Of a stretch of DNA of 35,574 bases, positions 8,683 through 18,609 are shown in pieces (positions within the stretch are counted from its first letter, which is position 1; each line of letters begins with the position of its first letter). The notes under the pieces were generated by a model, which was given only the letters and a program-made list of their open reading frames with translations, was not told the DNA's origin and did not search any database. Source of the DNA: Anaerolineae bacterium (lineage in GTDB: Bacteria > Chloroflexota > Anaerolineae > Aggregatilineales > UBA3940); NCBI GenBank assembly GCA_016927375.1, contig JAFGMS010000139.1:1-35574 (forward strand), given 5' to 3'. A program made the position numbers and the translations under genes.

Positions 8683-9717
8683 ATGAAACGGTGGAGACGC
8701 TGGCTTCTGCTGGCGCTGGGGCTTGCAATCAGTGCGTTCTTTGTCTACAGGATAGTGCAAAGGCTTGATCTCCAAGGTGTTTGGCTGATTTTGCAAAGGG
8801 CTGACTATTGGTGGCTGCTCCCTGGTGTAGCCATCTACTTTGTTGGCCTATGGGCGCGAACCTGGCGCTGGCATTACCTTCTGCGGCCTATTCAAAAAGT
8901 ATCCCTACGCGATTTGTTCCCCGTTATGGTAATCGGATATATGGGCAACAATGTATACCCCTATCGAGCGGGTGAGGTTATACGCGCCTGGGTGCTCAAG
9001 CGCAATACCGGTATCAGCATCAGCGCCACACTAGCAACGGTCATCGTCGAGCGCATCTTCGATGGGTTGGTGATGCTCATTTTCGTCTTTGTCACCTTAC
9101 CCTTTGCACCCATCCCAGCCCCCTACGACCAGGTGGTGATCTGGATGACGGTGTTGTTTTTTGGTGGGCTGGCTGCCTTTATTGGTCTGGCACTGCGCCC
9201 AGAGCTGACACGTAGACTTTACACCTGGATATTTGCGAAGATTATCCCTGTCGAGCAGCTCCGAACACGCGCCTTGGGCCTGGCCGATCGCTTCATGGAT
9301 GGTCTATCCCCGCTGCGCAGCCCGGCAGACATGACGATGACACTGGTAACGTCCATTGTGGTTTGGCTGGCTGAGACAACCAAGTATTGGTTTGTGATGC
9401 ATGCCTTCGATTTCCAGGTCAGCTTCTTCGTGCTGATGCTGATGACCGCTGTCGTCAATCTGGCAACCACACTGCCCAGTGCGCCGGGCTATGTAGGCAC
9501 GTTCGATGAACCCGGTATCGCGATTTTGACTATCTTTGGCGTAGAGGAAAACCTGGCCGGGGCTTACACATTGGTGCTGCATGCTGCTCTATGGCTCGCC
9601 CCCACCCTTCTGGGGGCGTACTATATGATTCGCCAGGGTGTGAAATGGGGTGACTTCGCCAGGGCGAGACAGGCAGTACAGACGTCTGAACCGGAGATGG
9701 TTCAACCTGAGAATTAA
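8683..9717 (+). CDS. LPG synthase TM-domain/UPF0104 (flippase-like) membrane protein
   Basis: WLLPGVAIYFVGLWARTWRWHYLLRP...GYMGNNVYPYRAGEVIRAWVLKR...ATVIVERIFDGL...LPSAPGYVGTFD. Confidence 0.88.
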   Translation: MKRWRRWLLLALGLAISAFFVYRIVQRLDLQGVWLILQRADYWWLLPGVAIYFVGLWARTWRWHYLLRPIQKVSLRDLFPVMVIGYMGNNVYPYRAGEVIRAWVLKRNTGISISATLATVIVERIFDGLVMLIFVFVTLPFAPIPAPYDQVVIWMTVLFFGGLAAFIGLALRPELTRRLYTWIFAKIIPVEQLRTRALGLADRFMDGLSPLRSPADMTMTLVTSIVVWLAETTKYWFVMHAFDFQVSFFVLMLMTAVVNLATTLPSAPGYVGTFDEPGIAILTIFGVEENLAGAYTLVLHAALWLAPTLLGAYYMIRQGVKWGDFARARQAVQTSEPEMVQPEN

Positions 9718-9765
9718 GCTGGGTACATAGAATATTTGGAGCATCTTTTGTCTCAAGGAAACTCA

Positions 9766-11199
9766 ATGCGAATTGCCATTATTGGGGCAGGGGCAGCCGG
9801 GCTGGCAGCCGCCTACGATCTGGCAAAGGCCGGGCACAGCGTCACTGTTTTTGAGAGCGGGCCGGAGGTTGGCGGTTTGGCGGCCGGTTTCAAGGATATA
9901 CGGTGGGACTGGACGCTAGAGAAGTTCTACCATCACTGGTTTGCCACCGACCACGATATCTTGCAGCTGCTTAGCGAGATCGGCTGCGCTGACAGGGTGC
10001 GCTTTTATTCACCCACCACGAGTTACTGGCACGAAAGTGGCAATTTCGCGCTCGATAAACCGGTTCTGCCCAGTGGCTTACTGTCTCGCATTGTCAACGT
10101 GCTACGTATTCCCAGCATGTCATTGATCGACCGGCTGCGGATGGGGCTGGTTAGTGGTGTGGTGGCATTCATCCCTAATGGCCTCTTTCTGGAAAAGTAC
10201 ACAGCTAATGACTGGGCATACCGCTGGATGGGCAGGGCTGCCCATGAGCGCTTCTGGAAGCCGATGCTGATCGGCAAGTTCGGCCCCCTCTACGATCAGG
10301 TCAATATGGCCTGGTTCTGGGCACGGATGAACAAACGCACGGCAAAGCTGGGGACCTATGTCGGCGGGTTTCAAGAAGCACTCAATGATATTGCAGCAGC
10401 GGCCTGGAAGCTGGGTGTGACCATCAACCTGAATGCCTACATCGGGCAGATTACTTCTGTTGAAGGAAGCGAGCTCAGGGTAGCCACTAAGAAGGTCGGC
10501 GGTTACTTTGACCAGGTGCTCAGCACCACAAGTCCGGCTGCAATGCTTAAGCTGACCCCCGATCTGCCCGATCCGTATGCCTCTAAGTTGCGTAACTTGC
10601 ACAGCATCGGCGCACAATGCCTGATCCTGGCACTCGACCGGCAGCTGATGACCGATGGTACCTACTGGCTCAATCTGCCCGCCGCCGGCCCGGATAAAGA
10701 TGAGAACACCTTCCCCTTCCTGGCGCTGGTGGAGCACACCAATTACTTATCGAAGGAATATTATGGAGGGGATCACCTGGTCTATCTGGGGGATTACCTG
10801 TCTCCTGAACATGCCTATTTTCGCATGAGCGAGGAGGAACTGGCTGCTCGCTACTTGCCTGCGCTCAAACGAGTCAATCCGGGTTTCTCTCCGGAGTGGA
10901 TACGCAAACGCTGGCTGTTCCGATCTCCATATGCGCAGCCGGTGCCGTTTGTCAATCATTCACAACATCTACCGGACATCCGTACTCCGATGGAGGGATT
11001 GTACTTCGCTTCTATGAGCCAGGTGTACCCGTGGGACAGGGGGACGAATTATGCTGTTGAGATGGGGCGTCGTGCAGCGCGTATGATGCTCGAAGATGCC
11101 GCAAAAACAGCCGAGCCGCATGAGGTAAAACAAAACCCGGGGCGGTCGATCTGTCGCCCCGGGAGAGCGGGTAAGGAGATTCGAACTCCTGACATTTAG
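9766..11199 (+). CDS. NAD(P)/FAD-dependent oxidoreductase (amine oxidase-like)
   Basis: MRIAIIGAGAAGLAAAYDLAKAGHSVTVFES dinucleotide-binding motif with AAGGA upstream; the tail GRAGKEIRTPDI is read antisense through a tRNA gene. Confidence 0.9.
   Translation: MRIAIIGAGAAGLAAAYDLAKAGHSVTVFESGPEVGGLAAGFKDIRWDWTLEKFYHHWFATDHDILQLLSEIGCADRVRFYSPTTSYWHESGNFALDKPVLPSGLLSRIVNVLRIPSMSLIDRLRMGLVSGVVAFIPNGLFLEKYTANDWAYRWMGRAAHERFWKPMLIGKFGPLYDQVNMAWFWARMNKRTAKLGTYVGGFQEALNDIAAAAWKLGVTINLNAYIGQITSVEGSELRVATKKVGGYFDQVLSTTSPAAMLKLTPDLPDPYASKLRNLHSIGAQCLILALDRQLMTDGTYWLNLPAAGPDKDENTFPFLALVEHTNYLSKEYYGGDHLVYLGDYLSPEHAYFRMSEEELAARYLPALKRVNPGFSPEWIRKRWLFRSPYAQPVPFVNHSQHLPDIRTPMEGLYFASMSQVYPWDRGTNYAVEMGRRAARMMLEDAAKTAEPHEVKQNPGRSICRPGRAGKEIRTPDI
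11126..11163 (-). terminator. Rho-independent terminator of the tRNA-Gly gene
   Basis: Minus strand CCCGGGGCG...CGCCCCGGG perfect 9-bp stem followed by TTTTGTTTT. Confidence 0.8.
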
Positions 11200-11237
11200 C
11201 TTGGGAAGCTAACGTTCTACCACTGAACTATACCCGC
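11166..11237 (-). tRNA. tRNA-Gly (anticodon CCC)
   Basis: Minus strand GCGGGTATAGTTCAGTGGTAGAACGTTAGCTTCCCAAGCTAAATGTCAGGAGTTCGAATCTCCTTACCCGCT; 7-bp acceptor stem, TTCCCAA anticodon loop, GTTCGAATC T-loop. Confidence 0.96.
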
Positions 11238-11299
11238 ATCGCCCCTCATTATACACCGCAGATCGGTGAGATTGCAACGACAATTCGTGAGCGCTCACT

Positions 11300-11797
11300 C
11301 TACACGAGCACCATCAACGTCTGATATTGCTCGACACTGCTGCCCACCTCGACGCTAATGCGCTCTATCCGCCCATCACGCGGGGCTTTGAGCTCATTCT
11401 CCATCTTCATCGACTCGAGGATGATGAGATTATCACCCTTGGCTACCTCCTGACCGATCTCGACCGGGATATTGATCACCAGGCCCGGTATAGGCGCCTT
11501 GATCGGAAGCTCACCACTGTCCGGCACAGACATGTGGGCACGTGCCCGCATTAGCTGTGCACGCTCATCATTAACCTGAACTTCGTAGAGATCGCCCCGG
11601 AAGACCACCTGCCAGAGGTCTTCGTGCTTTTCAACCAACCCCTCGAATGACTCATTATTGACCAGCAGTAAATACAAACCCGAATCGCCAATGCGAGAAA
11701 ACTCAACCAGGGTATCTTGCCCATCAACGGCGATTTTGCCGTCCTGGTTGACCTCAATCATGTATGTCTGGTCATTTACCGTAACTTCATATCTCAT
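11300..11797 (-). CDS. Biotin carboxyl carrier protein of acyl-CoA carboxylase
   Basis: C-terminal biotinyl domain PIKAPIPGLVINIPVEIGQEVAKGDNLIILESMKMENELKAP; start set at MRYEVTVND. Confidence 0.92.
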   Translation of the reverse strand: MRYEVTVNDQTYMIEVNQDGKIAVDGQDTLVEFSRIGDSGLYLLLVNNESFEGLVEKHEDLWQVVFRGDLYEVQVNDERAQLMRARAHMSVPDSGELPIKAPIPGLVINIPVEIGQEVAKGDNLIILESMKMENELKAPRDGRIERISVEVGSSVEQYQTLMVLV

Positions 11798-11893
11798 AAA
11801 TACATTCCCGGCTTGTGGCGTATGGCTAATAGCGTATGGCATACAGCATAAGCTAAGAGCCGTAAACTAAGAACCAACAACTACGAGCTGTCC

Positions 11894-13411
11894 TTACTGG
11901 CGCCCCATGCGCTCCCAGCGCCCAACCCACTTCCAGTTGCTTATGTCGCGTTGATTGCGCCCTACGACCTGTGAGGCCTTGCGATGCGCTTCATGCGCGA
12001 CCAGTGTCGCAAAGATGGCCGCGATCTCCGGCCTATTGTCATTGTCTTCGCTCATTGAGAAGCGCTCTTCGACAAATGCGGTATCGTATTGCCCCGCAAT
12101 GAAGCGAGCACTATCGAGGAGATGCTGGTGAAATGGAATGTTAGTCTTGAGCCCTAGAATACGATACTCAGCCAGGGCCCGGCGCATCCGCAGCAGGGCC
12201 TCGCCGCGAGTCTCTCCCCAACAGACCAGCTTGGCGATCATGGGATCGTAGTAAGGTGTGATCAAATCTCCGGTTGTCACACCGGCATCCACGCGTACGC
12301 CCGGCCCGGTAGGCAGGGTTTGTGCTCTGATCGTCCCTGTTGCAGGCAAGAAGTTGTTGTAAGGGTCTTCTGCATTGATCCGGCACTCAATAGCATGGCC
12401 GTTGAACTGAATTTCATCTTGCGTCCGGCTCAGCTTACGACCACGCGCAACACGGATTTGCTCCTTGACGATATCGACATTGGTGACCAGCTCAGTCACC
12501 GGGTGCTCAACCTGGAGGCGCGTGTTCATTTCCAGGAAATAGAAATTGTGATCCTTGTCGACCAGGAACTCGATGGTACCTGCGTTGACGTAATTGACCG
12601 CGCGGGCGGCGGCTACAGCTACCGCGCCCATCCTCTCGCGCAAATCGTGGTCAATATATACCGAGGGAGACTCTTCCAGCAGCTTCTGATGACGGCGCTG
12701 GATCGAGCATTCACGATCGCCAAGATGGACGACGTTGCCATGGGCATCAGCCATGATTTGAATCTCGACGTGGCGGGCGCCTTCAATGAGCTTCTCCAGA
12801 TACACAGCTCCGTCGCCAAAAGCGGCCTCTGCCTCGCGGCGGGCACTCTGCAAGGCGCCCTCGAAGTCCTCCGGGCGATCCACCCGCCGCATTCCCTTGC
12901 CTCCTCCGCCGGCCGTGGCCTTAATCAGGAGGGGGAAACCGACAAACGCCGCCGCTGCTCCCAGCTCTTCGTCGCGCAGGTCCAGCTCAGTGCCGGGGAC
13001 GATGGGCACACCAGCCGCCTCGACCGTTTTGCGTGCAACAACTTTATCACCCATTGCCCCAATTGCCGAAGCAGGTGGCCCGATGAAAGCGATGTCCTCA
13101 TCATCACAAGCCTGGGCAAACTCAGGGCGCTCGGCCAGGAAGCCATAACCGGGATGAATGGCATCGGCGCCGCATTTCTTGGCGGTCTCGATGATCTTGC
13201 CGATGCGCAGGTAGCTGTCACGCGCGGGCGGTGGGCCGATGTGATAGGCCTCGATGGCATAGCGAACATGCATGGCATTCCGGTCTACATCGGAGTAAAT
13301 CGCCACGTTGGAGAGTCCTAGCTCACGGCAGGCGCGGATGATGCGAACGGCAATCTCGCCCCGGTTGGCAATCAGCACTTTCTTGAAAAGGGTTGGTGGT
13401 GAGCCAGCCAT
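11894..13411 (-). CDS. accC: Biotin carboxylase subunit of acetyl/propionyl-CoA carboxylase
   Basis: FKKVLIANRGEIAVRIIRACRELG, KATAGGGGKGMR, FLEMNTRLQVEHPVTE, ECRINAEDP. Confidence 0.96.
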   Translation of the reverse strand: MAGSPPTLFKKVLIANRGEIAVRIIRACRELGLSNVAIYSDVDRNAMHVRYAIEAYHIGPPPARDSYLRIGKIIETAKKCGADAIHPGYGFLAERPEFAQACDDEDIAFIGPPASAIGAMGDKVVARKTVEAAGVPIVPGTELDLRDEELGAAAAFVGFPLLIKATAGGGGKGMRRVDRPEDFEGALQSARREAEAAFGDGAVYLEKLIEGARHVEIQIMADAHGNVVHLGDRECSIQRRHQKLLEESPSVYIDHDLRERMGAVAVAAARAVNYVNAGTIEFLVDKDHNFYFLEMNTRLQVEHPVTELVTNVDIVKEQIRVARGRKLSRTQDEIQFNGHAIECRINAEDPYNNFLPATGTIRAQTLPTGPGVRVDAGVTTGDLITPYYDPMIAKLVCWGETRGEALLRMRRALAEYRILGLKTNIPFHQHLLDSARFIAGQYDTAFVEERFSMSEDNDNRPEIAAIFATLVAHEAHRKASQVVGRNQRDISNWKWVGRWERMGRQ

Positions 13412-13487
13412 AAGTCACCTCGGTAAGCTGTCAGCTCTTAGCTTTTAGCTGTTAGTCTTTAAGCTGTGAACGGTAAACTCACCGTTT

Positions 13488-15176
13488 TCACAGCGGAATA
13501 TTGCCATGTTTCTTCGGCGGGTTGGTGTCGCGCTTGTTGCGCAGCACCTCTAACGCATTGATCAGGCGTGGGCGCGTCTCGCGCGGCTCAATGACATCAT
13601 CGATGTAGCCGCGACCTGCCGCCACGTATGGGTTGGCAAAACGCTCACGGTAATCGGCAACCAACTCGGCCCGGCGAGCATTCGGATCATCGGCCTCGGC
13701 CAGTTCCTTACGGAAGATGATGTTGACCGCGGCGTCCGGCCCCATCACGGCGATCTCGGCTGTTGGCCAGGCCAGGTTCAGGTCGCCCCGGACATGTTTG
13801 CTGTTCATAACACAGTAGGCCCCGCCATACGCCTTACGAGTGATGACCGTAATCTTGGGCACGGTTGCCTCACAGTAAGCATAGATCAGCTTGGCCCCGT
13901 GCCGGATGATCCCTCCATGCTCCTGGTCGACGCCGGGCAGGAAGCCGGGCACATCTTCGAATGTGACAATGGGGATATTGAAACAATCGCAGAAGCGAAT
14001 AAAACGTGCCCCCTTGATTGCTGCGCTGATATCAAGCACGCCTGCCAGCTCGACGGGTTGGTTGGCAACGATCCCCACGCTGTGCCCGCCAAGCCGCGCA
14101 AAACCGACTACGATATTCCTGGCATGGTGCTCCTGGATTTCATAGAACTGCCCGCTGTCTACGATCATCCGGATCACATCTTTGGCATCGTAGGGTTTGT
14201 TGGGGTTCTCCGGGATGATGGTATTCAGCCGGTCATCCATGCGCAGCGGATCGTCGCTGGTTGCCTCAAAGGGCGGGTCCTCCAGGTTATTCTGCGGCAG
14301 GTAGGTCAGCAGCTCGCGGATCAGAGCCAGGCAGTCTGCCTCGCTCTCGGCGGCCATGTGGCTCACACCGGAGACAGCATTGTGGGTCATCGCACCACCC
14401 AGGTCTTCGAAGGTTACTTCTTCATGCATGACGGCCTTGATCACATCCGGCCCGGTGACAAACATGTTGCTGGTGTTCTTGACCATAAAGATGAAATCGG
14501 TCAGCGCGGGGGAATAGACCGCGCCGCCTGCACACGGCCCCATGATGGCCGAAATCTGGGGAACCACCCCTGATGCTAATGTGTTACGGAGGAAAATCTC
14601 AGCATACCCGCCCAGCGATTTTACGCCTTCCTGGATGCGGGCCCCCCCCGAATCGTTGATGCCGATTACCGGGGCGCCGGTCTTCATTGCCATATCCAGG
14701 ATTTTGCAGATCTTCTCGGCGTGGACTTCGGAGAGGCTGCCCCCAAGAACGGTGAAATCCTGTGAGTAGACGTAGACCAAACGCCCATTGATGGTGCCCC
14801 AGCCGGTGATGACGCCATCGCCCAGAAACTGCTTATCAGGTTTGTCCATGCCAAAGTTGCGCTCGCGATGGAGAACAAAGGCATCTTGTTCCCGGAAGCT
14901 GCCGGTGTCGAGCAGCAGCTCAAGCCGCTCACGGGCTGTCATCTTGCCCTGCTTATGCTGCTTGGCGATGCGCTCTTCGCCGCCTCCCTGCCTGGCCTGA
15001 TATCTGAGGTCGTTGAGATGCTCAAGCCTGGGGTCTGCTTCTCGCCGGGCCGCTTGATGGGAAGACGAACGCTTGCTTCCGTCTGGGGCCGGCTGCTGCG
15101 GTTCCGGCATCTCACGAAGTGCGACGTTGGACTGTTCAACATCGTTTTTCTTTGGCTTTCGATTATTCTTCGGCAT
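13488..15176 (-). CDS. Acyl-CoA (propionyl-CoA-type) carboxylase carboxyltransferase subunit
   Basis: [83 protein letters not shown]. Confidence 0.95.
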   Translation of the reverse strand: MPKNNRKPKKNDVEQSNVALREMPEPQQPAPDGSKRSSSHQAARREADPRLEHLNDLRYQARQGGGEERIAKQHKQGKMTARERLELLLDTGSFREQDAFVLHRERNFGMDKPDKQFLGDGVITGWGTINGRLVYVYSQDFTVLGGSLSEVHAEKICKILDMAMKTGAPVIGINDSGGARIQEGVKSLGGYAEIFLRNTLASGVVPQISAIMGPCAGGAVYSPALTDFIFMVKNTSNMFVTGPDVIKAVMHEEVTFEDLGGAMTHNAVSGVSHMAAESEADCLALIRELLTYLPQNNLEDPPFEATSDDPLRMDDRLNTIIPENPNKPYDAKDVIRMIVDSGQFYEIQEHHARNIVVGFARLGGHSVGIVANQPVELAGVLDISAAIKGARFIRFCDCFNIPIVTFEDVPGFLPGVDQEHGGIIRHGAKLIYAYCEATVPKITVITRKAYGGAYCVMNSKHVRGDLNLAWPTAEIAVMGPDAAVNIIFRKELAEADDPNARRAELVADYRERFANPYVAAGRGYIDDVIEPRETRPRLINALEVLRNKRDTNPPKKHGNIPL

Positions 15177-15236
15177 AGACCTTCGACTTTCTGTAAGCTT
15201 CCGGCATCAGCCCGCAGCCAACAACCGGAGGAGCCA

Positions 15237-15698
15237 TCACTCAGTGCCCATTACATTGCTGCTTGCTTCAAATGCCTGTTGCACGCGTGGACGCGTCAAA
15301 CCGAATATCACCAGGGCGCTTAACAGCACTGCTGCGCCGATGACGAAAGGGAGCCGGGCACGTTCGTATTCGCCCTGTGCAAACAGGCCTTGCTGCCCAA
15401 TGAACATGATCTGGTACATGATGAAACATACAATGGCTGCCCGGCGCGACCAGGATAATAATCGCCATAACCCCCAGGCGACTCCCAGCCAGATGATACC
15501 CCATATGCCGCCGGATGTCAGGAGCAGCCAGAACGGCAGAGCCAGGTTCAGCTCGGTAAAGATGTGCCGGCGCGCCAGGCCAACAGCGAGGCCGGTAAAG
15601 CCGGCAACCGATAAGATAAACACCGCGACTGCCAGCAAGGTTACGAAAAGAGGGCGTTTGGGCTTAGCATTCATCAGACCAGGATATCCATTCGTCAT
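15237..15698 (-). CDS. Hypothetical small membrane protein
   Basis: Several hydrophobic segments (FVTLLAVAVFILSVAGFTGLAVGL, LLLTSGGIWGIIWLGVAWGLW). Confidence 0.6.
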   Translation of the reverse strand: MTNGYPGLMNAKPKRPLFVTLLAVAVFILSVAGFTGLAVGLARRHIFTELNLALPFWLLLTSGGIWGIIWLGVAWGLWRLLSWSRRAAIVCFIMYQIMFIGQQGLFAQGEYERARLPFVIGAAVLLSALVIFGLTRPRVQQAFEASSNVMGTE

Positions 15699-15840
15699 AA
15701 GAGACGCTTCGGTTGAGCCAGCTTAACACGGGGATGCTCTCAATTACTCGCAGGTTTCCTTCTTTAGCCATGGATTGATAGCCCTGTCTGGACACAGAAC
15801 GTCCACCTGGGCATTCCTACGCAGAGCGTAGGAACGAGGA

Positions 15841-16113
15841 AAGACATCGCGATGTTCTTTTAAGACGCCGCGATGTTTCTTTAGGACATCACCATGTTCC
15901 TCTATAACATCACGATGTTTCTTCATAACATGGCAATGTTTCTTCATAACATGGCAATGTTTCTTCATAACATGGCAATGTTTCTTCATAACATGGCAAT
16001 GTTTCTTTAAGACATCACCATGTTCCTCTATAACATGGCAATGTTTCTCCATAACATCGTGATGTTTCTTTGAGACACCGCCATGTTCCTTCAGGAGGCC
16101 ACGATGTTTCTCT
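15841..16113. repeat. 13-unit, 21-bp tandem array of short dyads
   Basis: Consensus ATAACATSRCRATGTTTCTTC with AACAT-N4-ATGTT dyad core; 13 contiguous 21-bp units without indels, four of them (15925-16008) nearly identical. Confidence 0.92.
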
Positions 16114-16229
16114 GGGGCGCCGGTTCAGTCGAGGATTGTGACCGGTCTCCTGATGCCATCACCGCCCTCGTTCCTTGACCCAACATGCCTTTTTATCCCA
16201 ACCAGCCGCTCAGTGCGCCTATCAGCCCC

Positions 16230-16440
16230 GCCCGGCAATAGAATTGGCCGGGCTATAGTTGTGATGTCCACTGAAAGTGGACTTTTTGGCAGGTGGTAGG
16301 GTTTCCTGTCCACATAAGGAGAAGGCCTGGGCCTCTGTAAGGAAGTTCGCCCCCTTACACAGGAGGTCGAGTCCACTTCAGTGGACATTACATTTGTAGC
16401 TGGGGAATTCTATTCCTCAGCGGGGGCGCATAGCCCGGCC
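16230..16440. repeat. Composite hairpin element, MITE-like
   Basis: CCCGGCAATAGAATTGGCCGGG, GTCCACTGAAAGTGGAC, CCTCTGTAAGG/CCTTACACAGG, GTCCACTTCAGTGGAC, CTGGGGAATTCTATTCCTCAG, plus GGCCGGGCTAT (16246) versus ATAGCCCGGCC (16430). Confidence 0.75.
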
Positions 16441-16531
16441 AAGCCGCTCTTGCATAGTCACGCACCTTTATCGTCAGGCGACACGGAAGCATTATCATGC
16501 ACCGCAATGGCGTTGTCATGCGTCGCGATAG

Positions 16532-18598
16532 CTATGTTTGCTTGGGCACACAGTACTTGTCAAACCAATCGAGCATCTGCTGCAGGCGGCTGGCGCGGTG
16601 GGCGGGCTCGCCGCTGCGTGACAGCTCGTGGCCGTCACGCGGGTAGCGCAGGAACTCGACCGTCCCGCCGCTGCGGCGAACCATGGCAAATAGCTGCTCC
16701 GACTGCTCGATGGGAACCCGGAAATCGTTCTCGCTCGCCAGGATCACCAGCGGTGTCTTGATGTGGTGGGCATAAGCTGCCGGAGAGTACTTCCACAACA
16801 ACTCCGGCTCTTCCCATGGCTCCACATCGAACTCGTCACTGATCAGGGTGGGGATATCGGATGTACCGTAGAAGCTGGTCAGGTTGTAGACGCCGCGCTG
16901 GGCAAAGGCGCAGGCAAAGCGATCGGTGTGGCCGGCTACCCAGGCGGTCATGAACCCGCCATAGGAACCACCGGTGACGGCCATCCGGTCCGGGTCGACG
17001 AAGCCTTTAGACAACAAGGCATCGATGCCCGCCATCAGGTCGGGGAAATCGGCTTCACCCCAGCCGCGGTACAGGGCGCGCCGGAAAGCCTCACCGTAGC
17101 CTTCACCGCCGCGCGGATTGCAGTAGAAGACCACGTACCCTCGCGCTGCATGGAGCTGCCACTCGTGCCACATGGTGCGGGAGCCGGGTCCCCACATGAC
17201 GTGTGGTCCGCCGTGGATGTTGAAGGCCAGAGGATATGACTGACCTTCTTCGTAGCCGGGCGGCAGGATGTACCAGCCTTGTATCTCGGTCCCGTCGTGG
17301 GATTGGAAACGCATCTCCTGCGTGGGCTGGACGATGACCTCGTCGAGCAAGGCTGTGTTAGCCTCGGTGAGCTGCTGCGGGCTATCGGCATCGACGGGCT
17401 GCCAGAACAGCTCCGACGGGTTCTCCGGCGTGCCGGCGCTGAAGGCGATCCCGCCCCCGGCCGATATATCGACATCTTCAACCTGCATGCAGCCGGGAAT
17501 GACCTTCTCGACCACGCCGGTGGCGACATCGGCCTGATAAACCTCGGTATTTCCCTGGTCCCCGGCTAAAAAGATGATCGCCCGGCTGTCAGCCGTCCAG
17601 CGGAAGCCCGACCAGGGCCGGTTGGCGGTCATGGCCAGCGAGCGATCCAGCGCCAGGGTCAAGTCGCGGGGGGCGCCTCCATCAGAAGGGATCAACGCCA
17701 GCCGCGTTATGTGCGTGTACATGTTCTGATGGGGGATGCGATTGTAGGCAATCCACCGGCCATCCGGTGAGGGAAGAGGATTGCCGCCGGCATACTCATC
17801 ATCGGTCAGACGCTCCTCAGCGCCGTCGGCTAAACGTATCCGGTACAGACACCTGGAGCGCGACGGCTCGTCGCTTTCCGGCTCCGAAGCCCGCGCCGTG
17901 AGGATGTATTGGCCGTCCGGCGTCCACCGGGGCTCATCGTGGTGGGCATCGATGCCCGTCAGGCGGCGCGGCCTGGCCTCTTCCTTGCTCAGCCCGGCGG
18001 CAGCGGGCATCACATAAATCTGGTCAAAACGGTCATCGAGGAAAGAGGTGCCCTGGCGGTAGGGAATGCGCCATACCGGGCGCGGGTCCCAGCGCTCGGC
18101 CTCTTCATGCTCCTTGCGCTCGACCTGCTGTGTAGCCTCGAATTTGTCTGCCGGAGGCGGATCTTCCTCACCCCGATCTTCTCCGGCGCGCTCTTCGGCG
18201 TTCACCTTCGATAGAAAGGCTATCTGTGTCCCGTCGGGCGACCAGGCAGCGCGGCCGGCGCCGTTGGGCATGGCAGTCAGCGCGCGGGCCTCGCCACCCG
18301 GCCCATCGATGGGCAGCAGGTAGATTTGAGGCTTCTCGCCCCGGCCCGAGGTAAAAGCCAGCACTCTGCCGTCCGGTGACCAGCGCGGCTGCGAATCCTT
18401 GCCGCTGTAAGTAAGCCGGACGGGTTTCTCCCCATCTGTTGGAGCCAACCACAGGTTGCGCTGATAGGCGTCCTCGATCTTATCGATGGTCACCTGGACA
18501 TAGGCGATATAGCGACCGTCCGGGCTGATGGATGGGTCTTCGATAGCAACGAGCTTGTAGAGATCGTCGATGGTTATGGGACGTTTGTCGTTGGACAA
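16532..18598 (-). CDS. S9 family prolyl oligopeptidase / acylaminoacyl peptidase-like
   Basis: WD40-like TolB repeats (RWSPDGRVLAF, AAWSPDGTQIAFLS), FNIHGGPH, AVTGGSYGGFMTAWVAGHTDRF, DGHELSRSGEP. Confidence 0.95.
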   Translation of the reverse strand: MSNDKRPITIDDLYKLVAIEDPSISPDGRYIAYVQVTIDKIEDAYQRNLWLAPTDGEKPVRLTYSGKDSQPRWSPDGRVLAFTSGRGEKPQIYLLPIDGPGGEARALTAMPNGAGRAAWSPDGTQIAFLSKVNAEERAGEDRGEEDPPPADKFEATQQVERKEHEEAERWDPRPVWRIPYRQGTSFLDDRFDQIYVMPAAAGLSKEEARPRRLTGIDAHHDEPRWTPDGQYILTARASEPESDEPSRSRCLYRIRLADGAEERLTDDEYAGGNPLPSPDGRWIAYNRIPHQNMYTHITRLALIPSDGGAPRDLTLALDRSLAMTANRPWSGFRWTADSRAIIFLAGDQGNTEVYQADVATGVVEKVIPGCMQVEDVDISAGGGIAFSAGTPENPSELFWQPVDADSPQQLTEANTALLDEVIVQPTQEMRFQSHDGTEIQGWYILPPGYEEGQSYPLAFNIHGGPHVMWGPGSRTMWHEWQLHAARGYVVFYCNPRGGEGYGEAFRRALYRGWGEADFPDLMAGIDALLSKGFVDPDRMAVTGGSYGGFMTAWVAGHTDRFACAFAQRGVYNLTSFYGTSDIPTLISDEFDVEPWEEPELLWKYSPAAYAHHIKTPLVILASENDFRVPIEQSEQLFAMVRRSGGTVEFLRYPRDGHELSRSGEPAHRASRLQQMLDWFDKYCVPKQT

Positions 18599-18609
18599 GG
18601 CAACCTCCG

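Noticed and set aside
12320-13321. Long plus-strand ORF (333 aa) antisense to biotin carboxylase
   Set aside because: Mirror ORF of a well-supported conserved gene in GC-rich DNA; no recognisable domain.
13794-14573. 259-aa plus-strand ORF antisense to the carboxyltransferase
   Set aside because: Antisense shadow ORF with no family motif.
15841-16113. CRISPR array
   Set aside because: Units are contiguous 21-bp tandem repeats with no unique spacers, and no cas genes are visible.
16125-16388. 87-aa minus-strand ORF
   Set aside because: Covers the dispersed repeat and composite hairpin element; no domain and no plausible coding signal.
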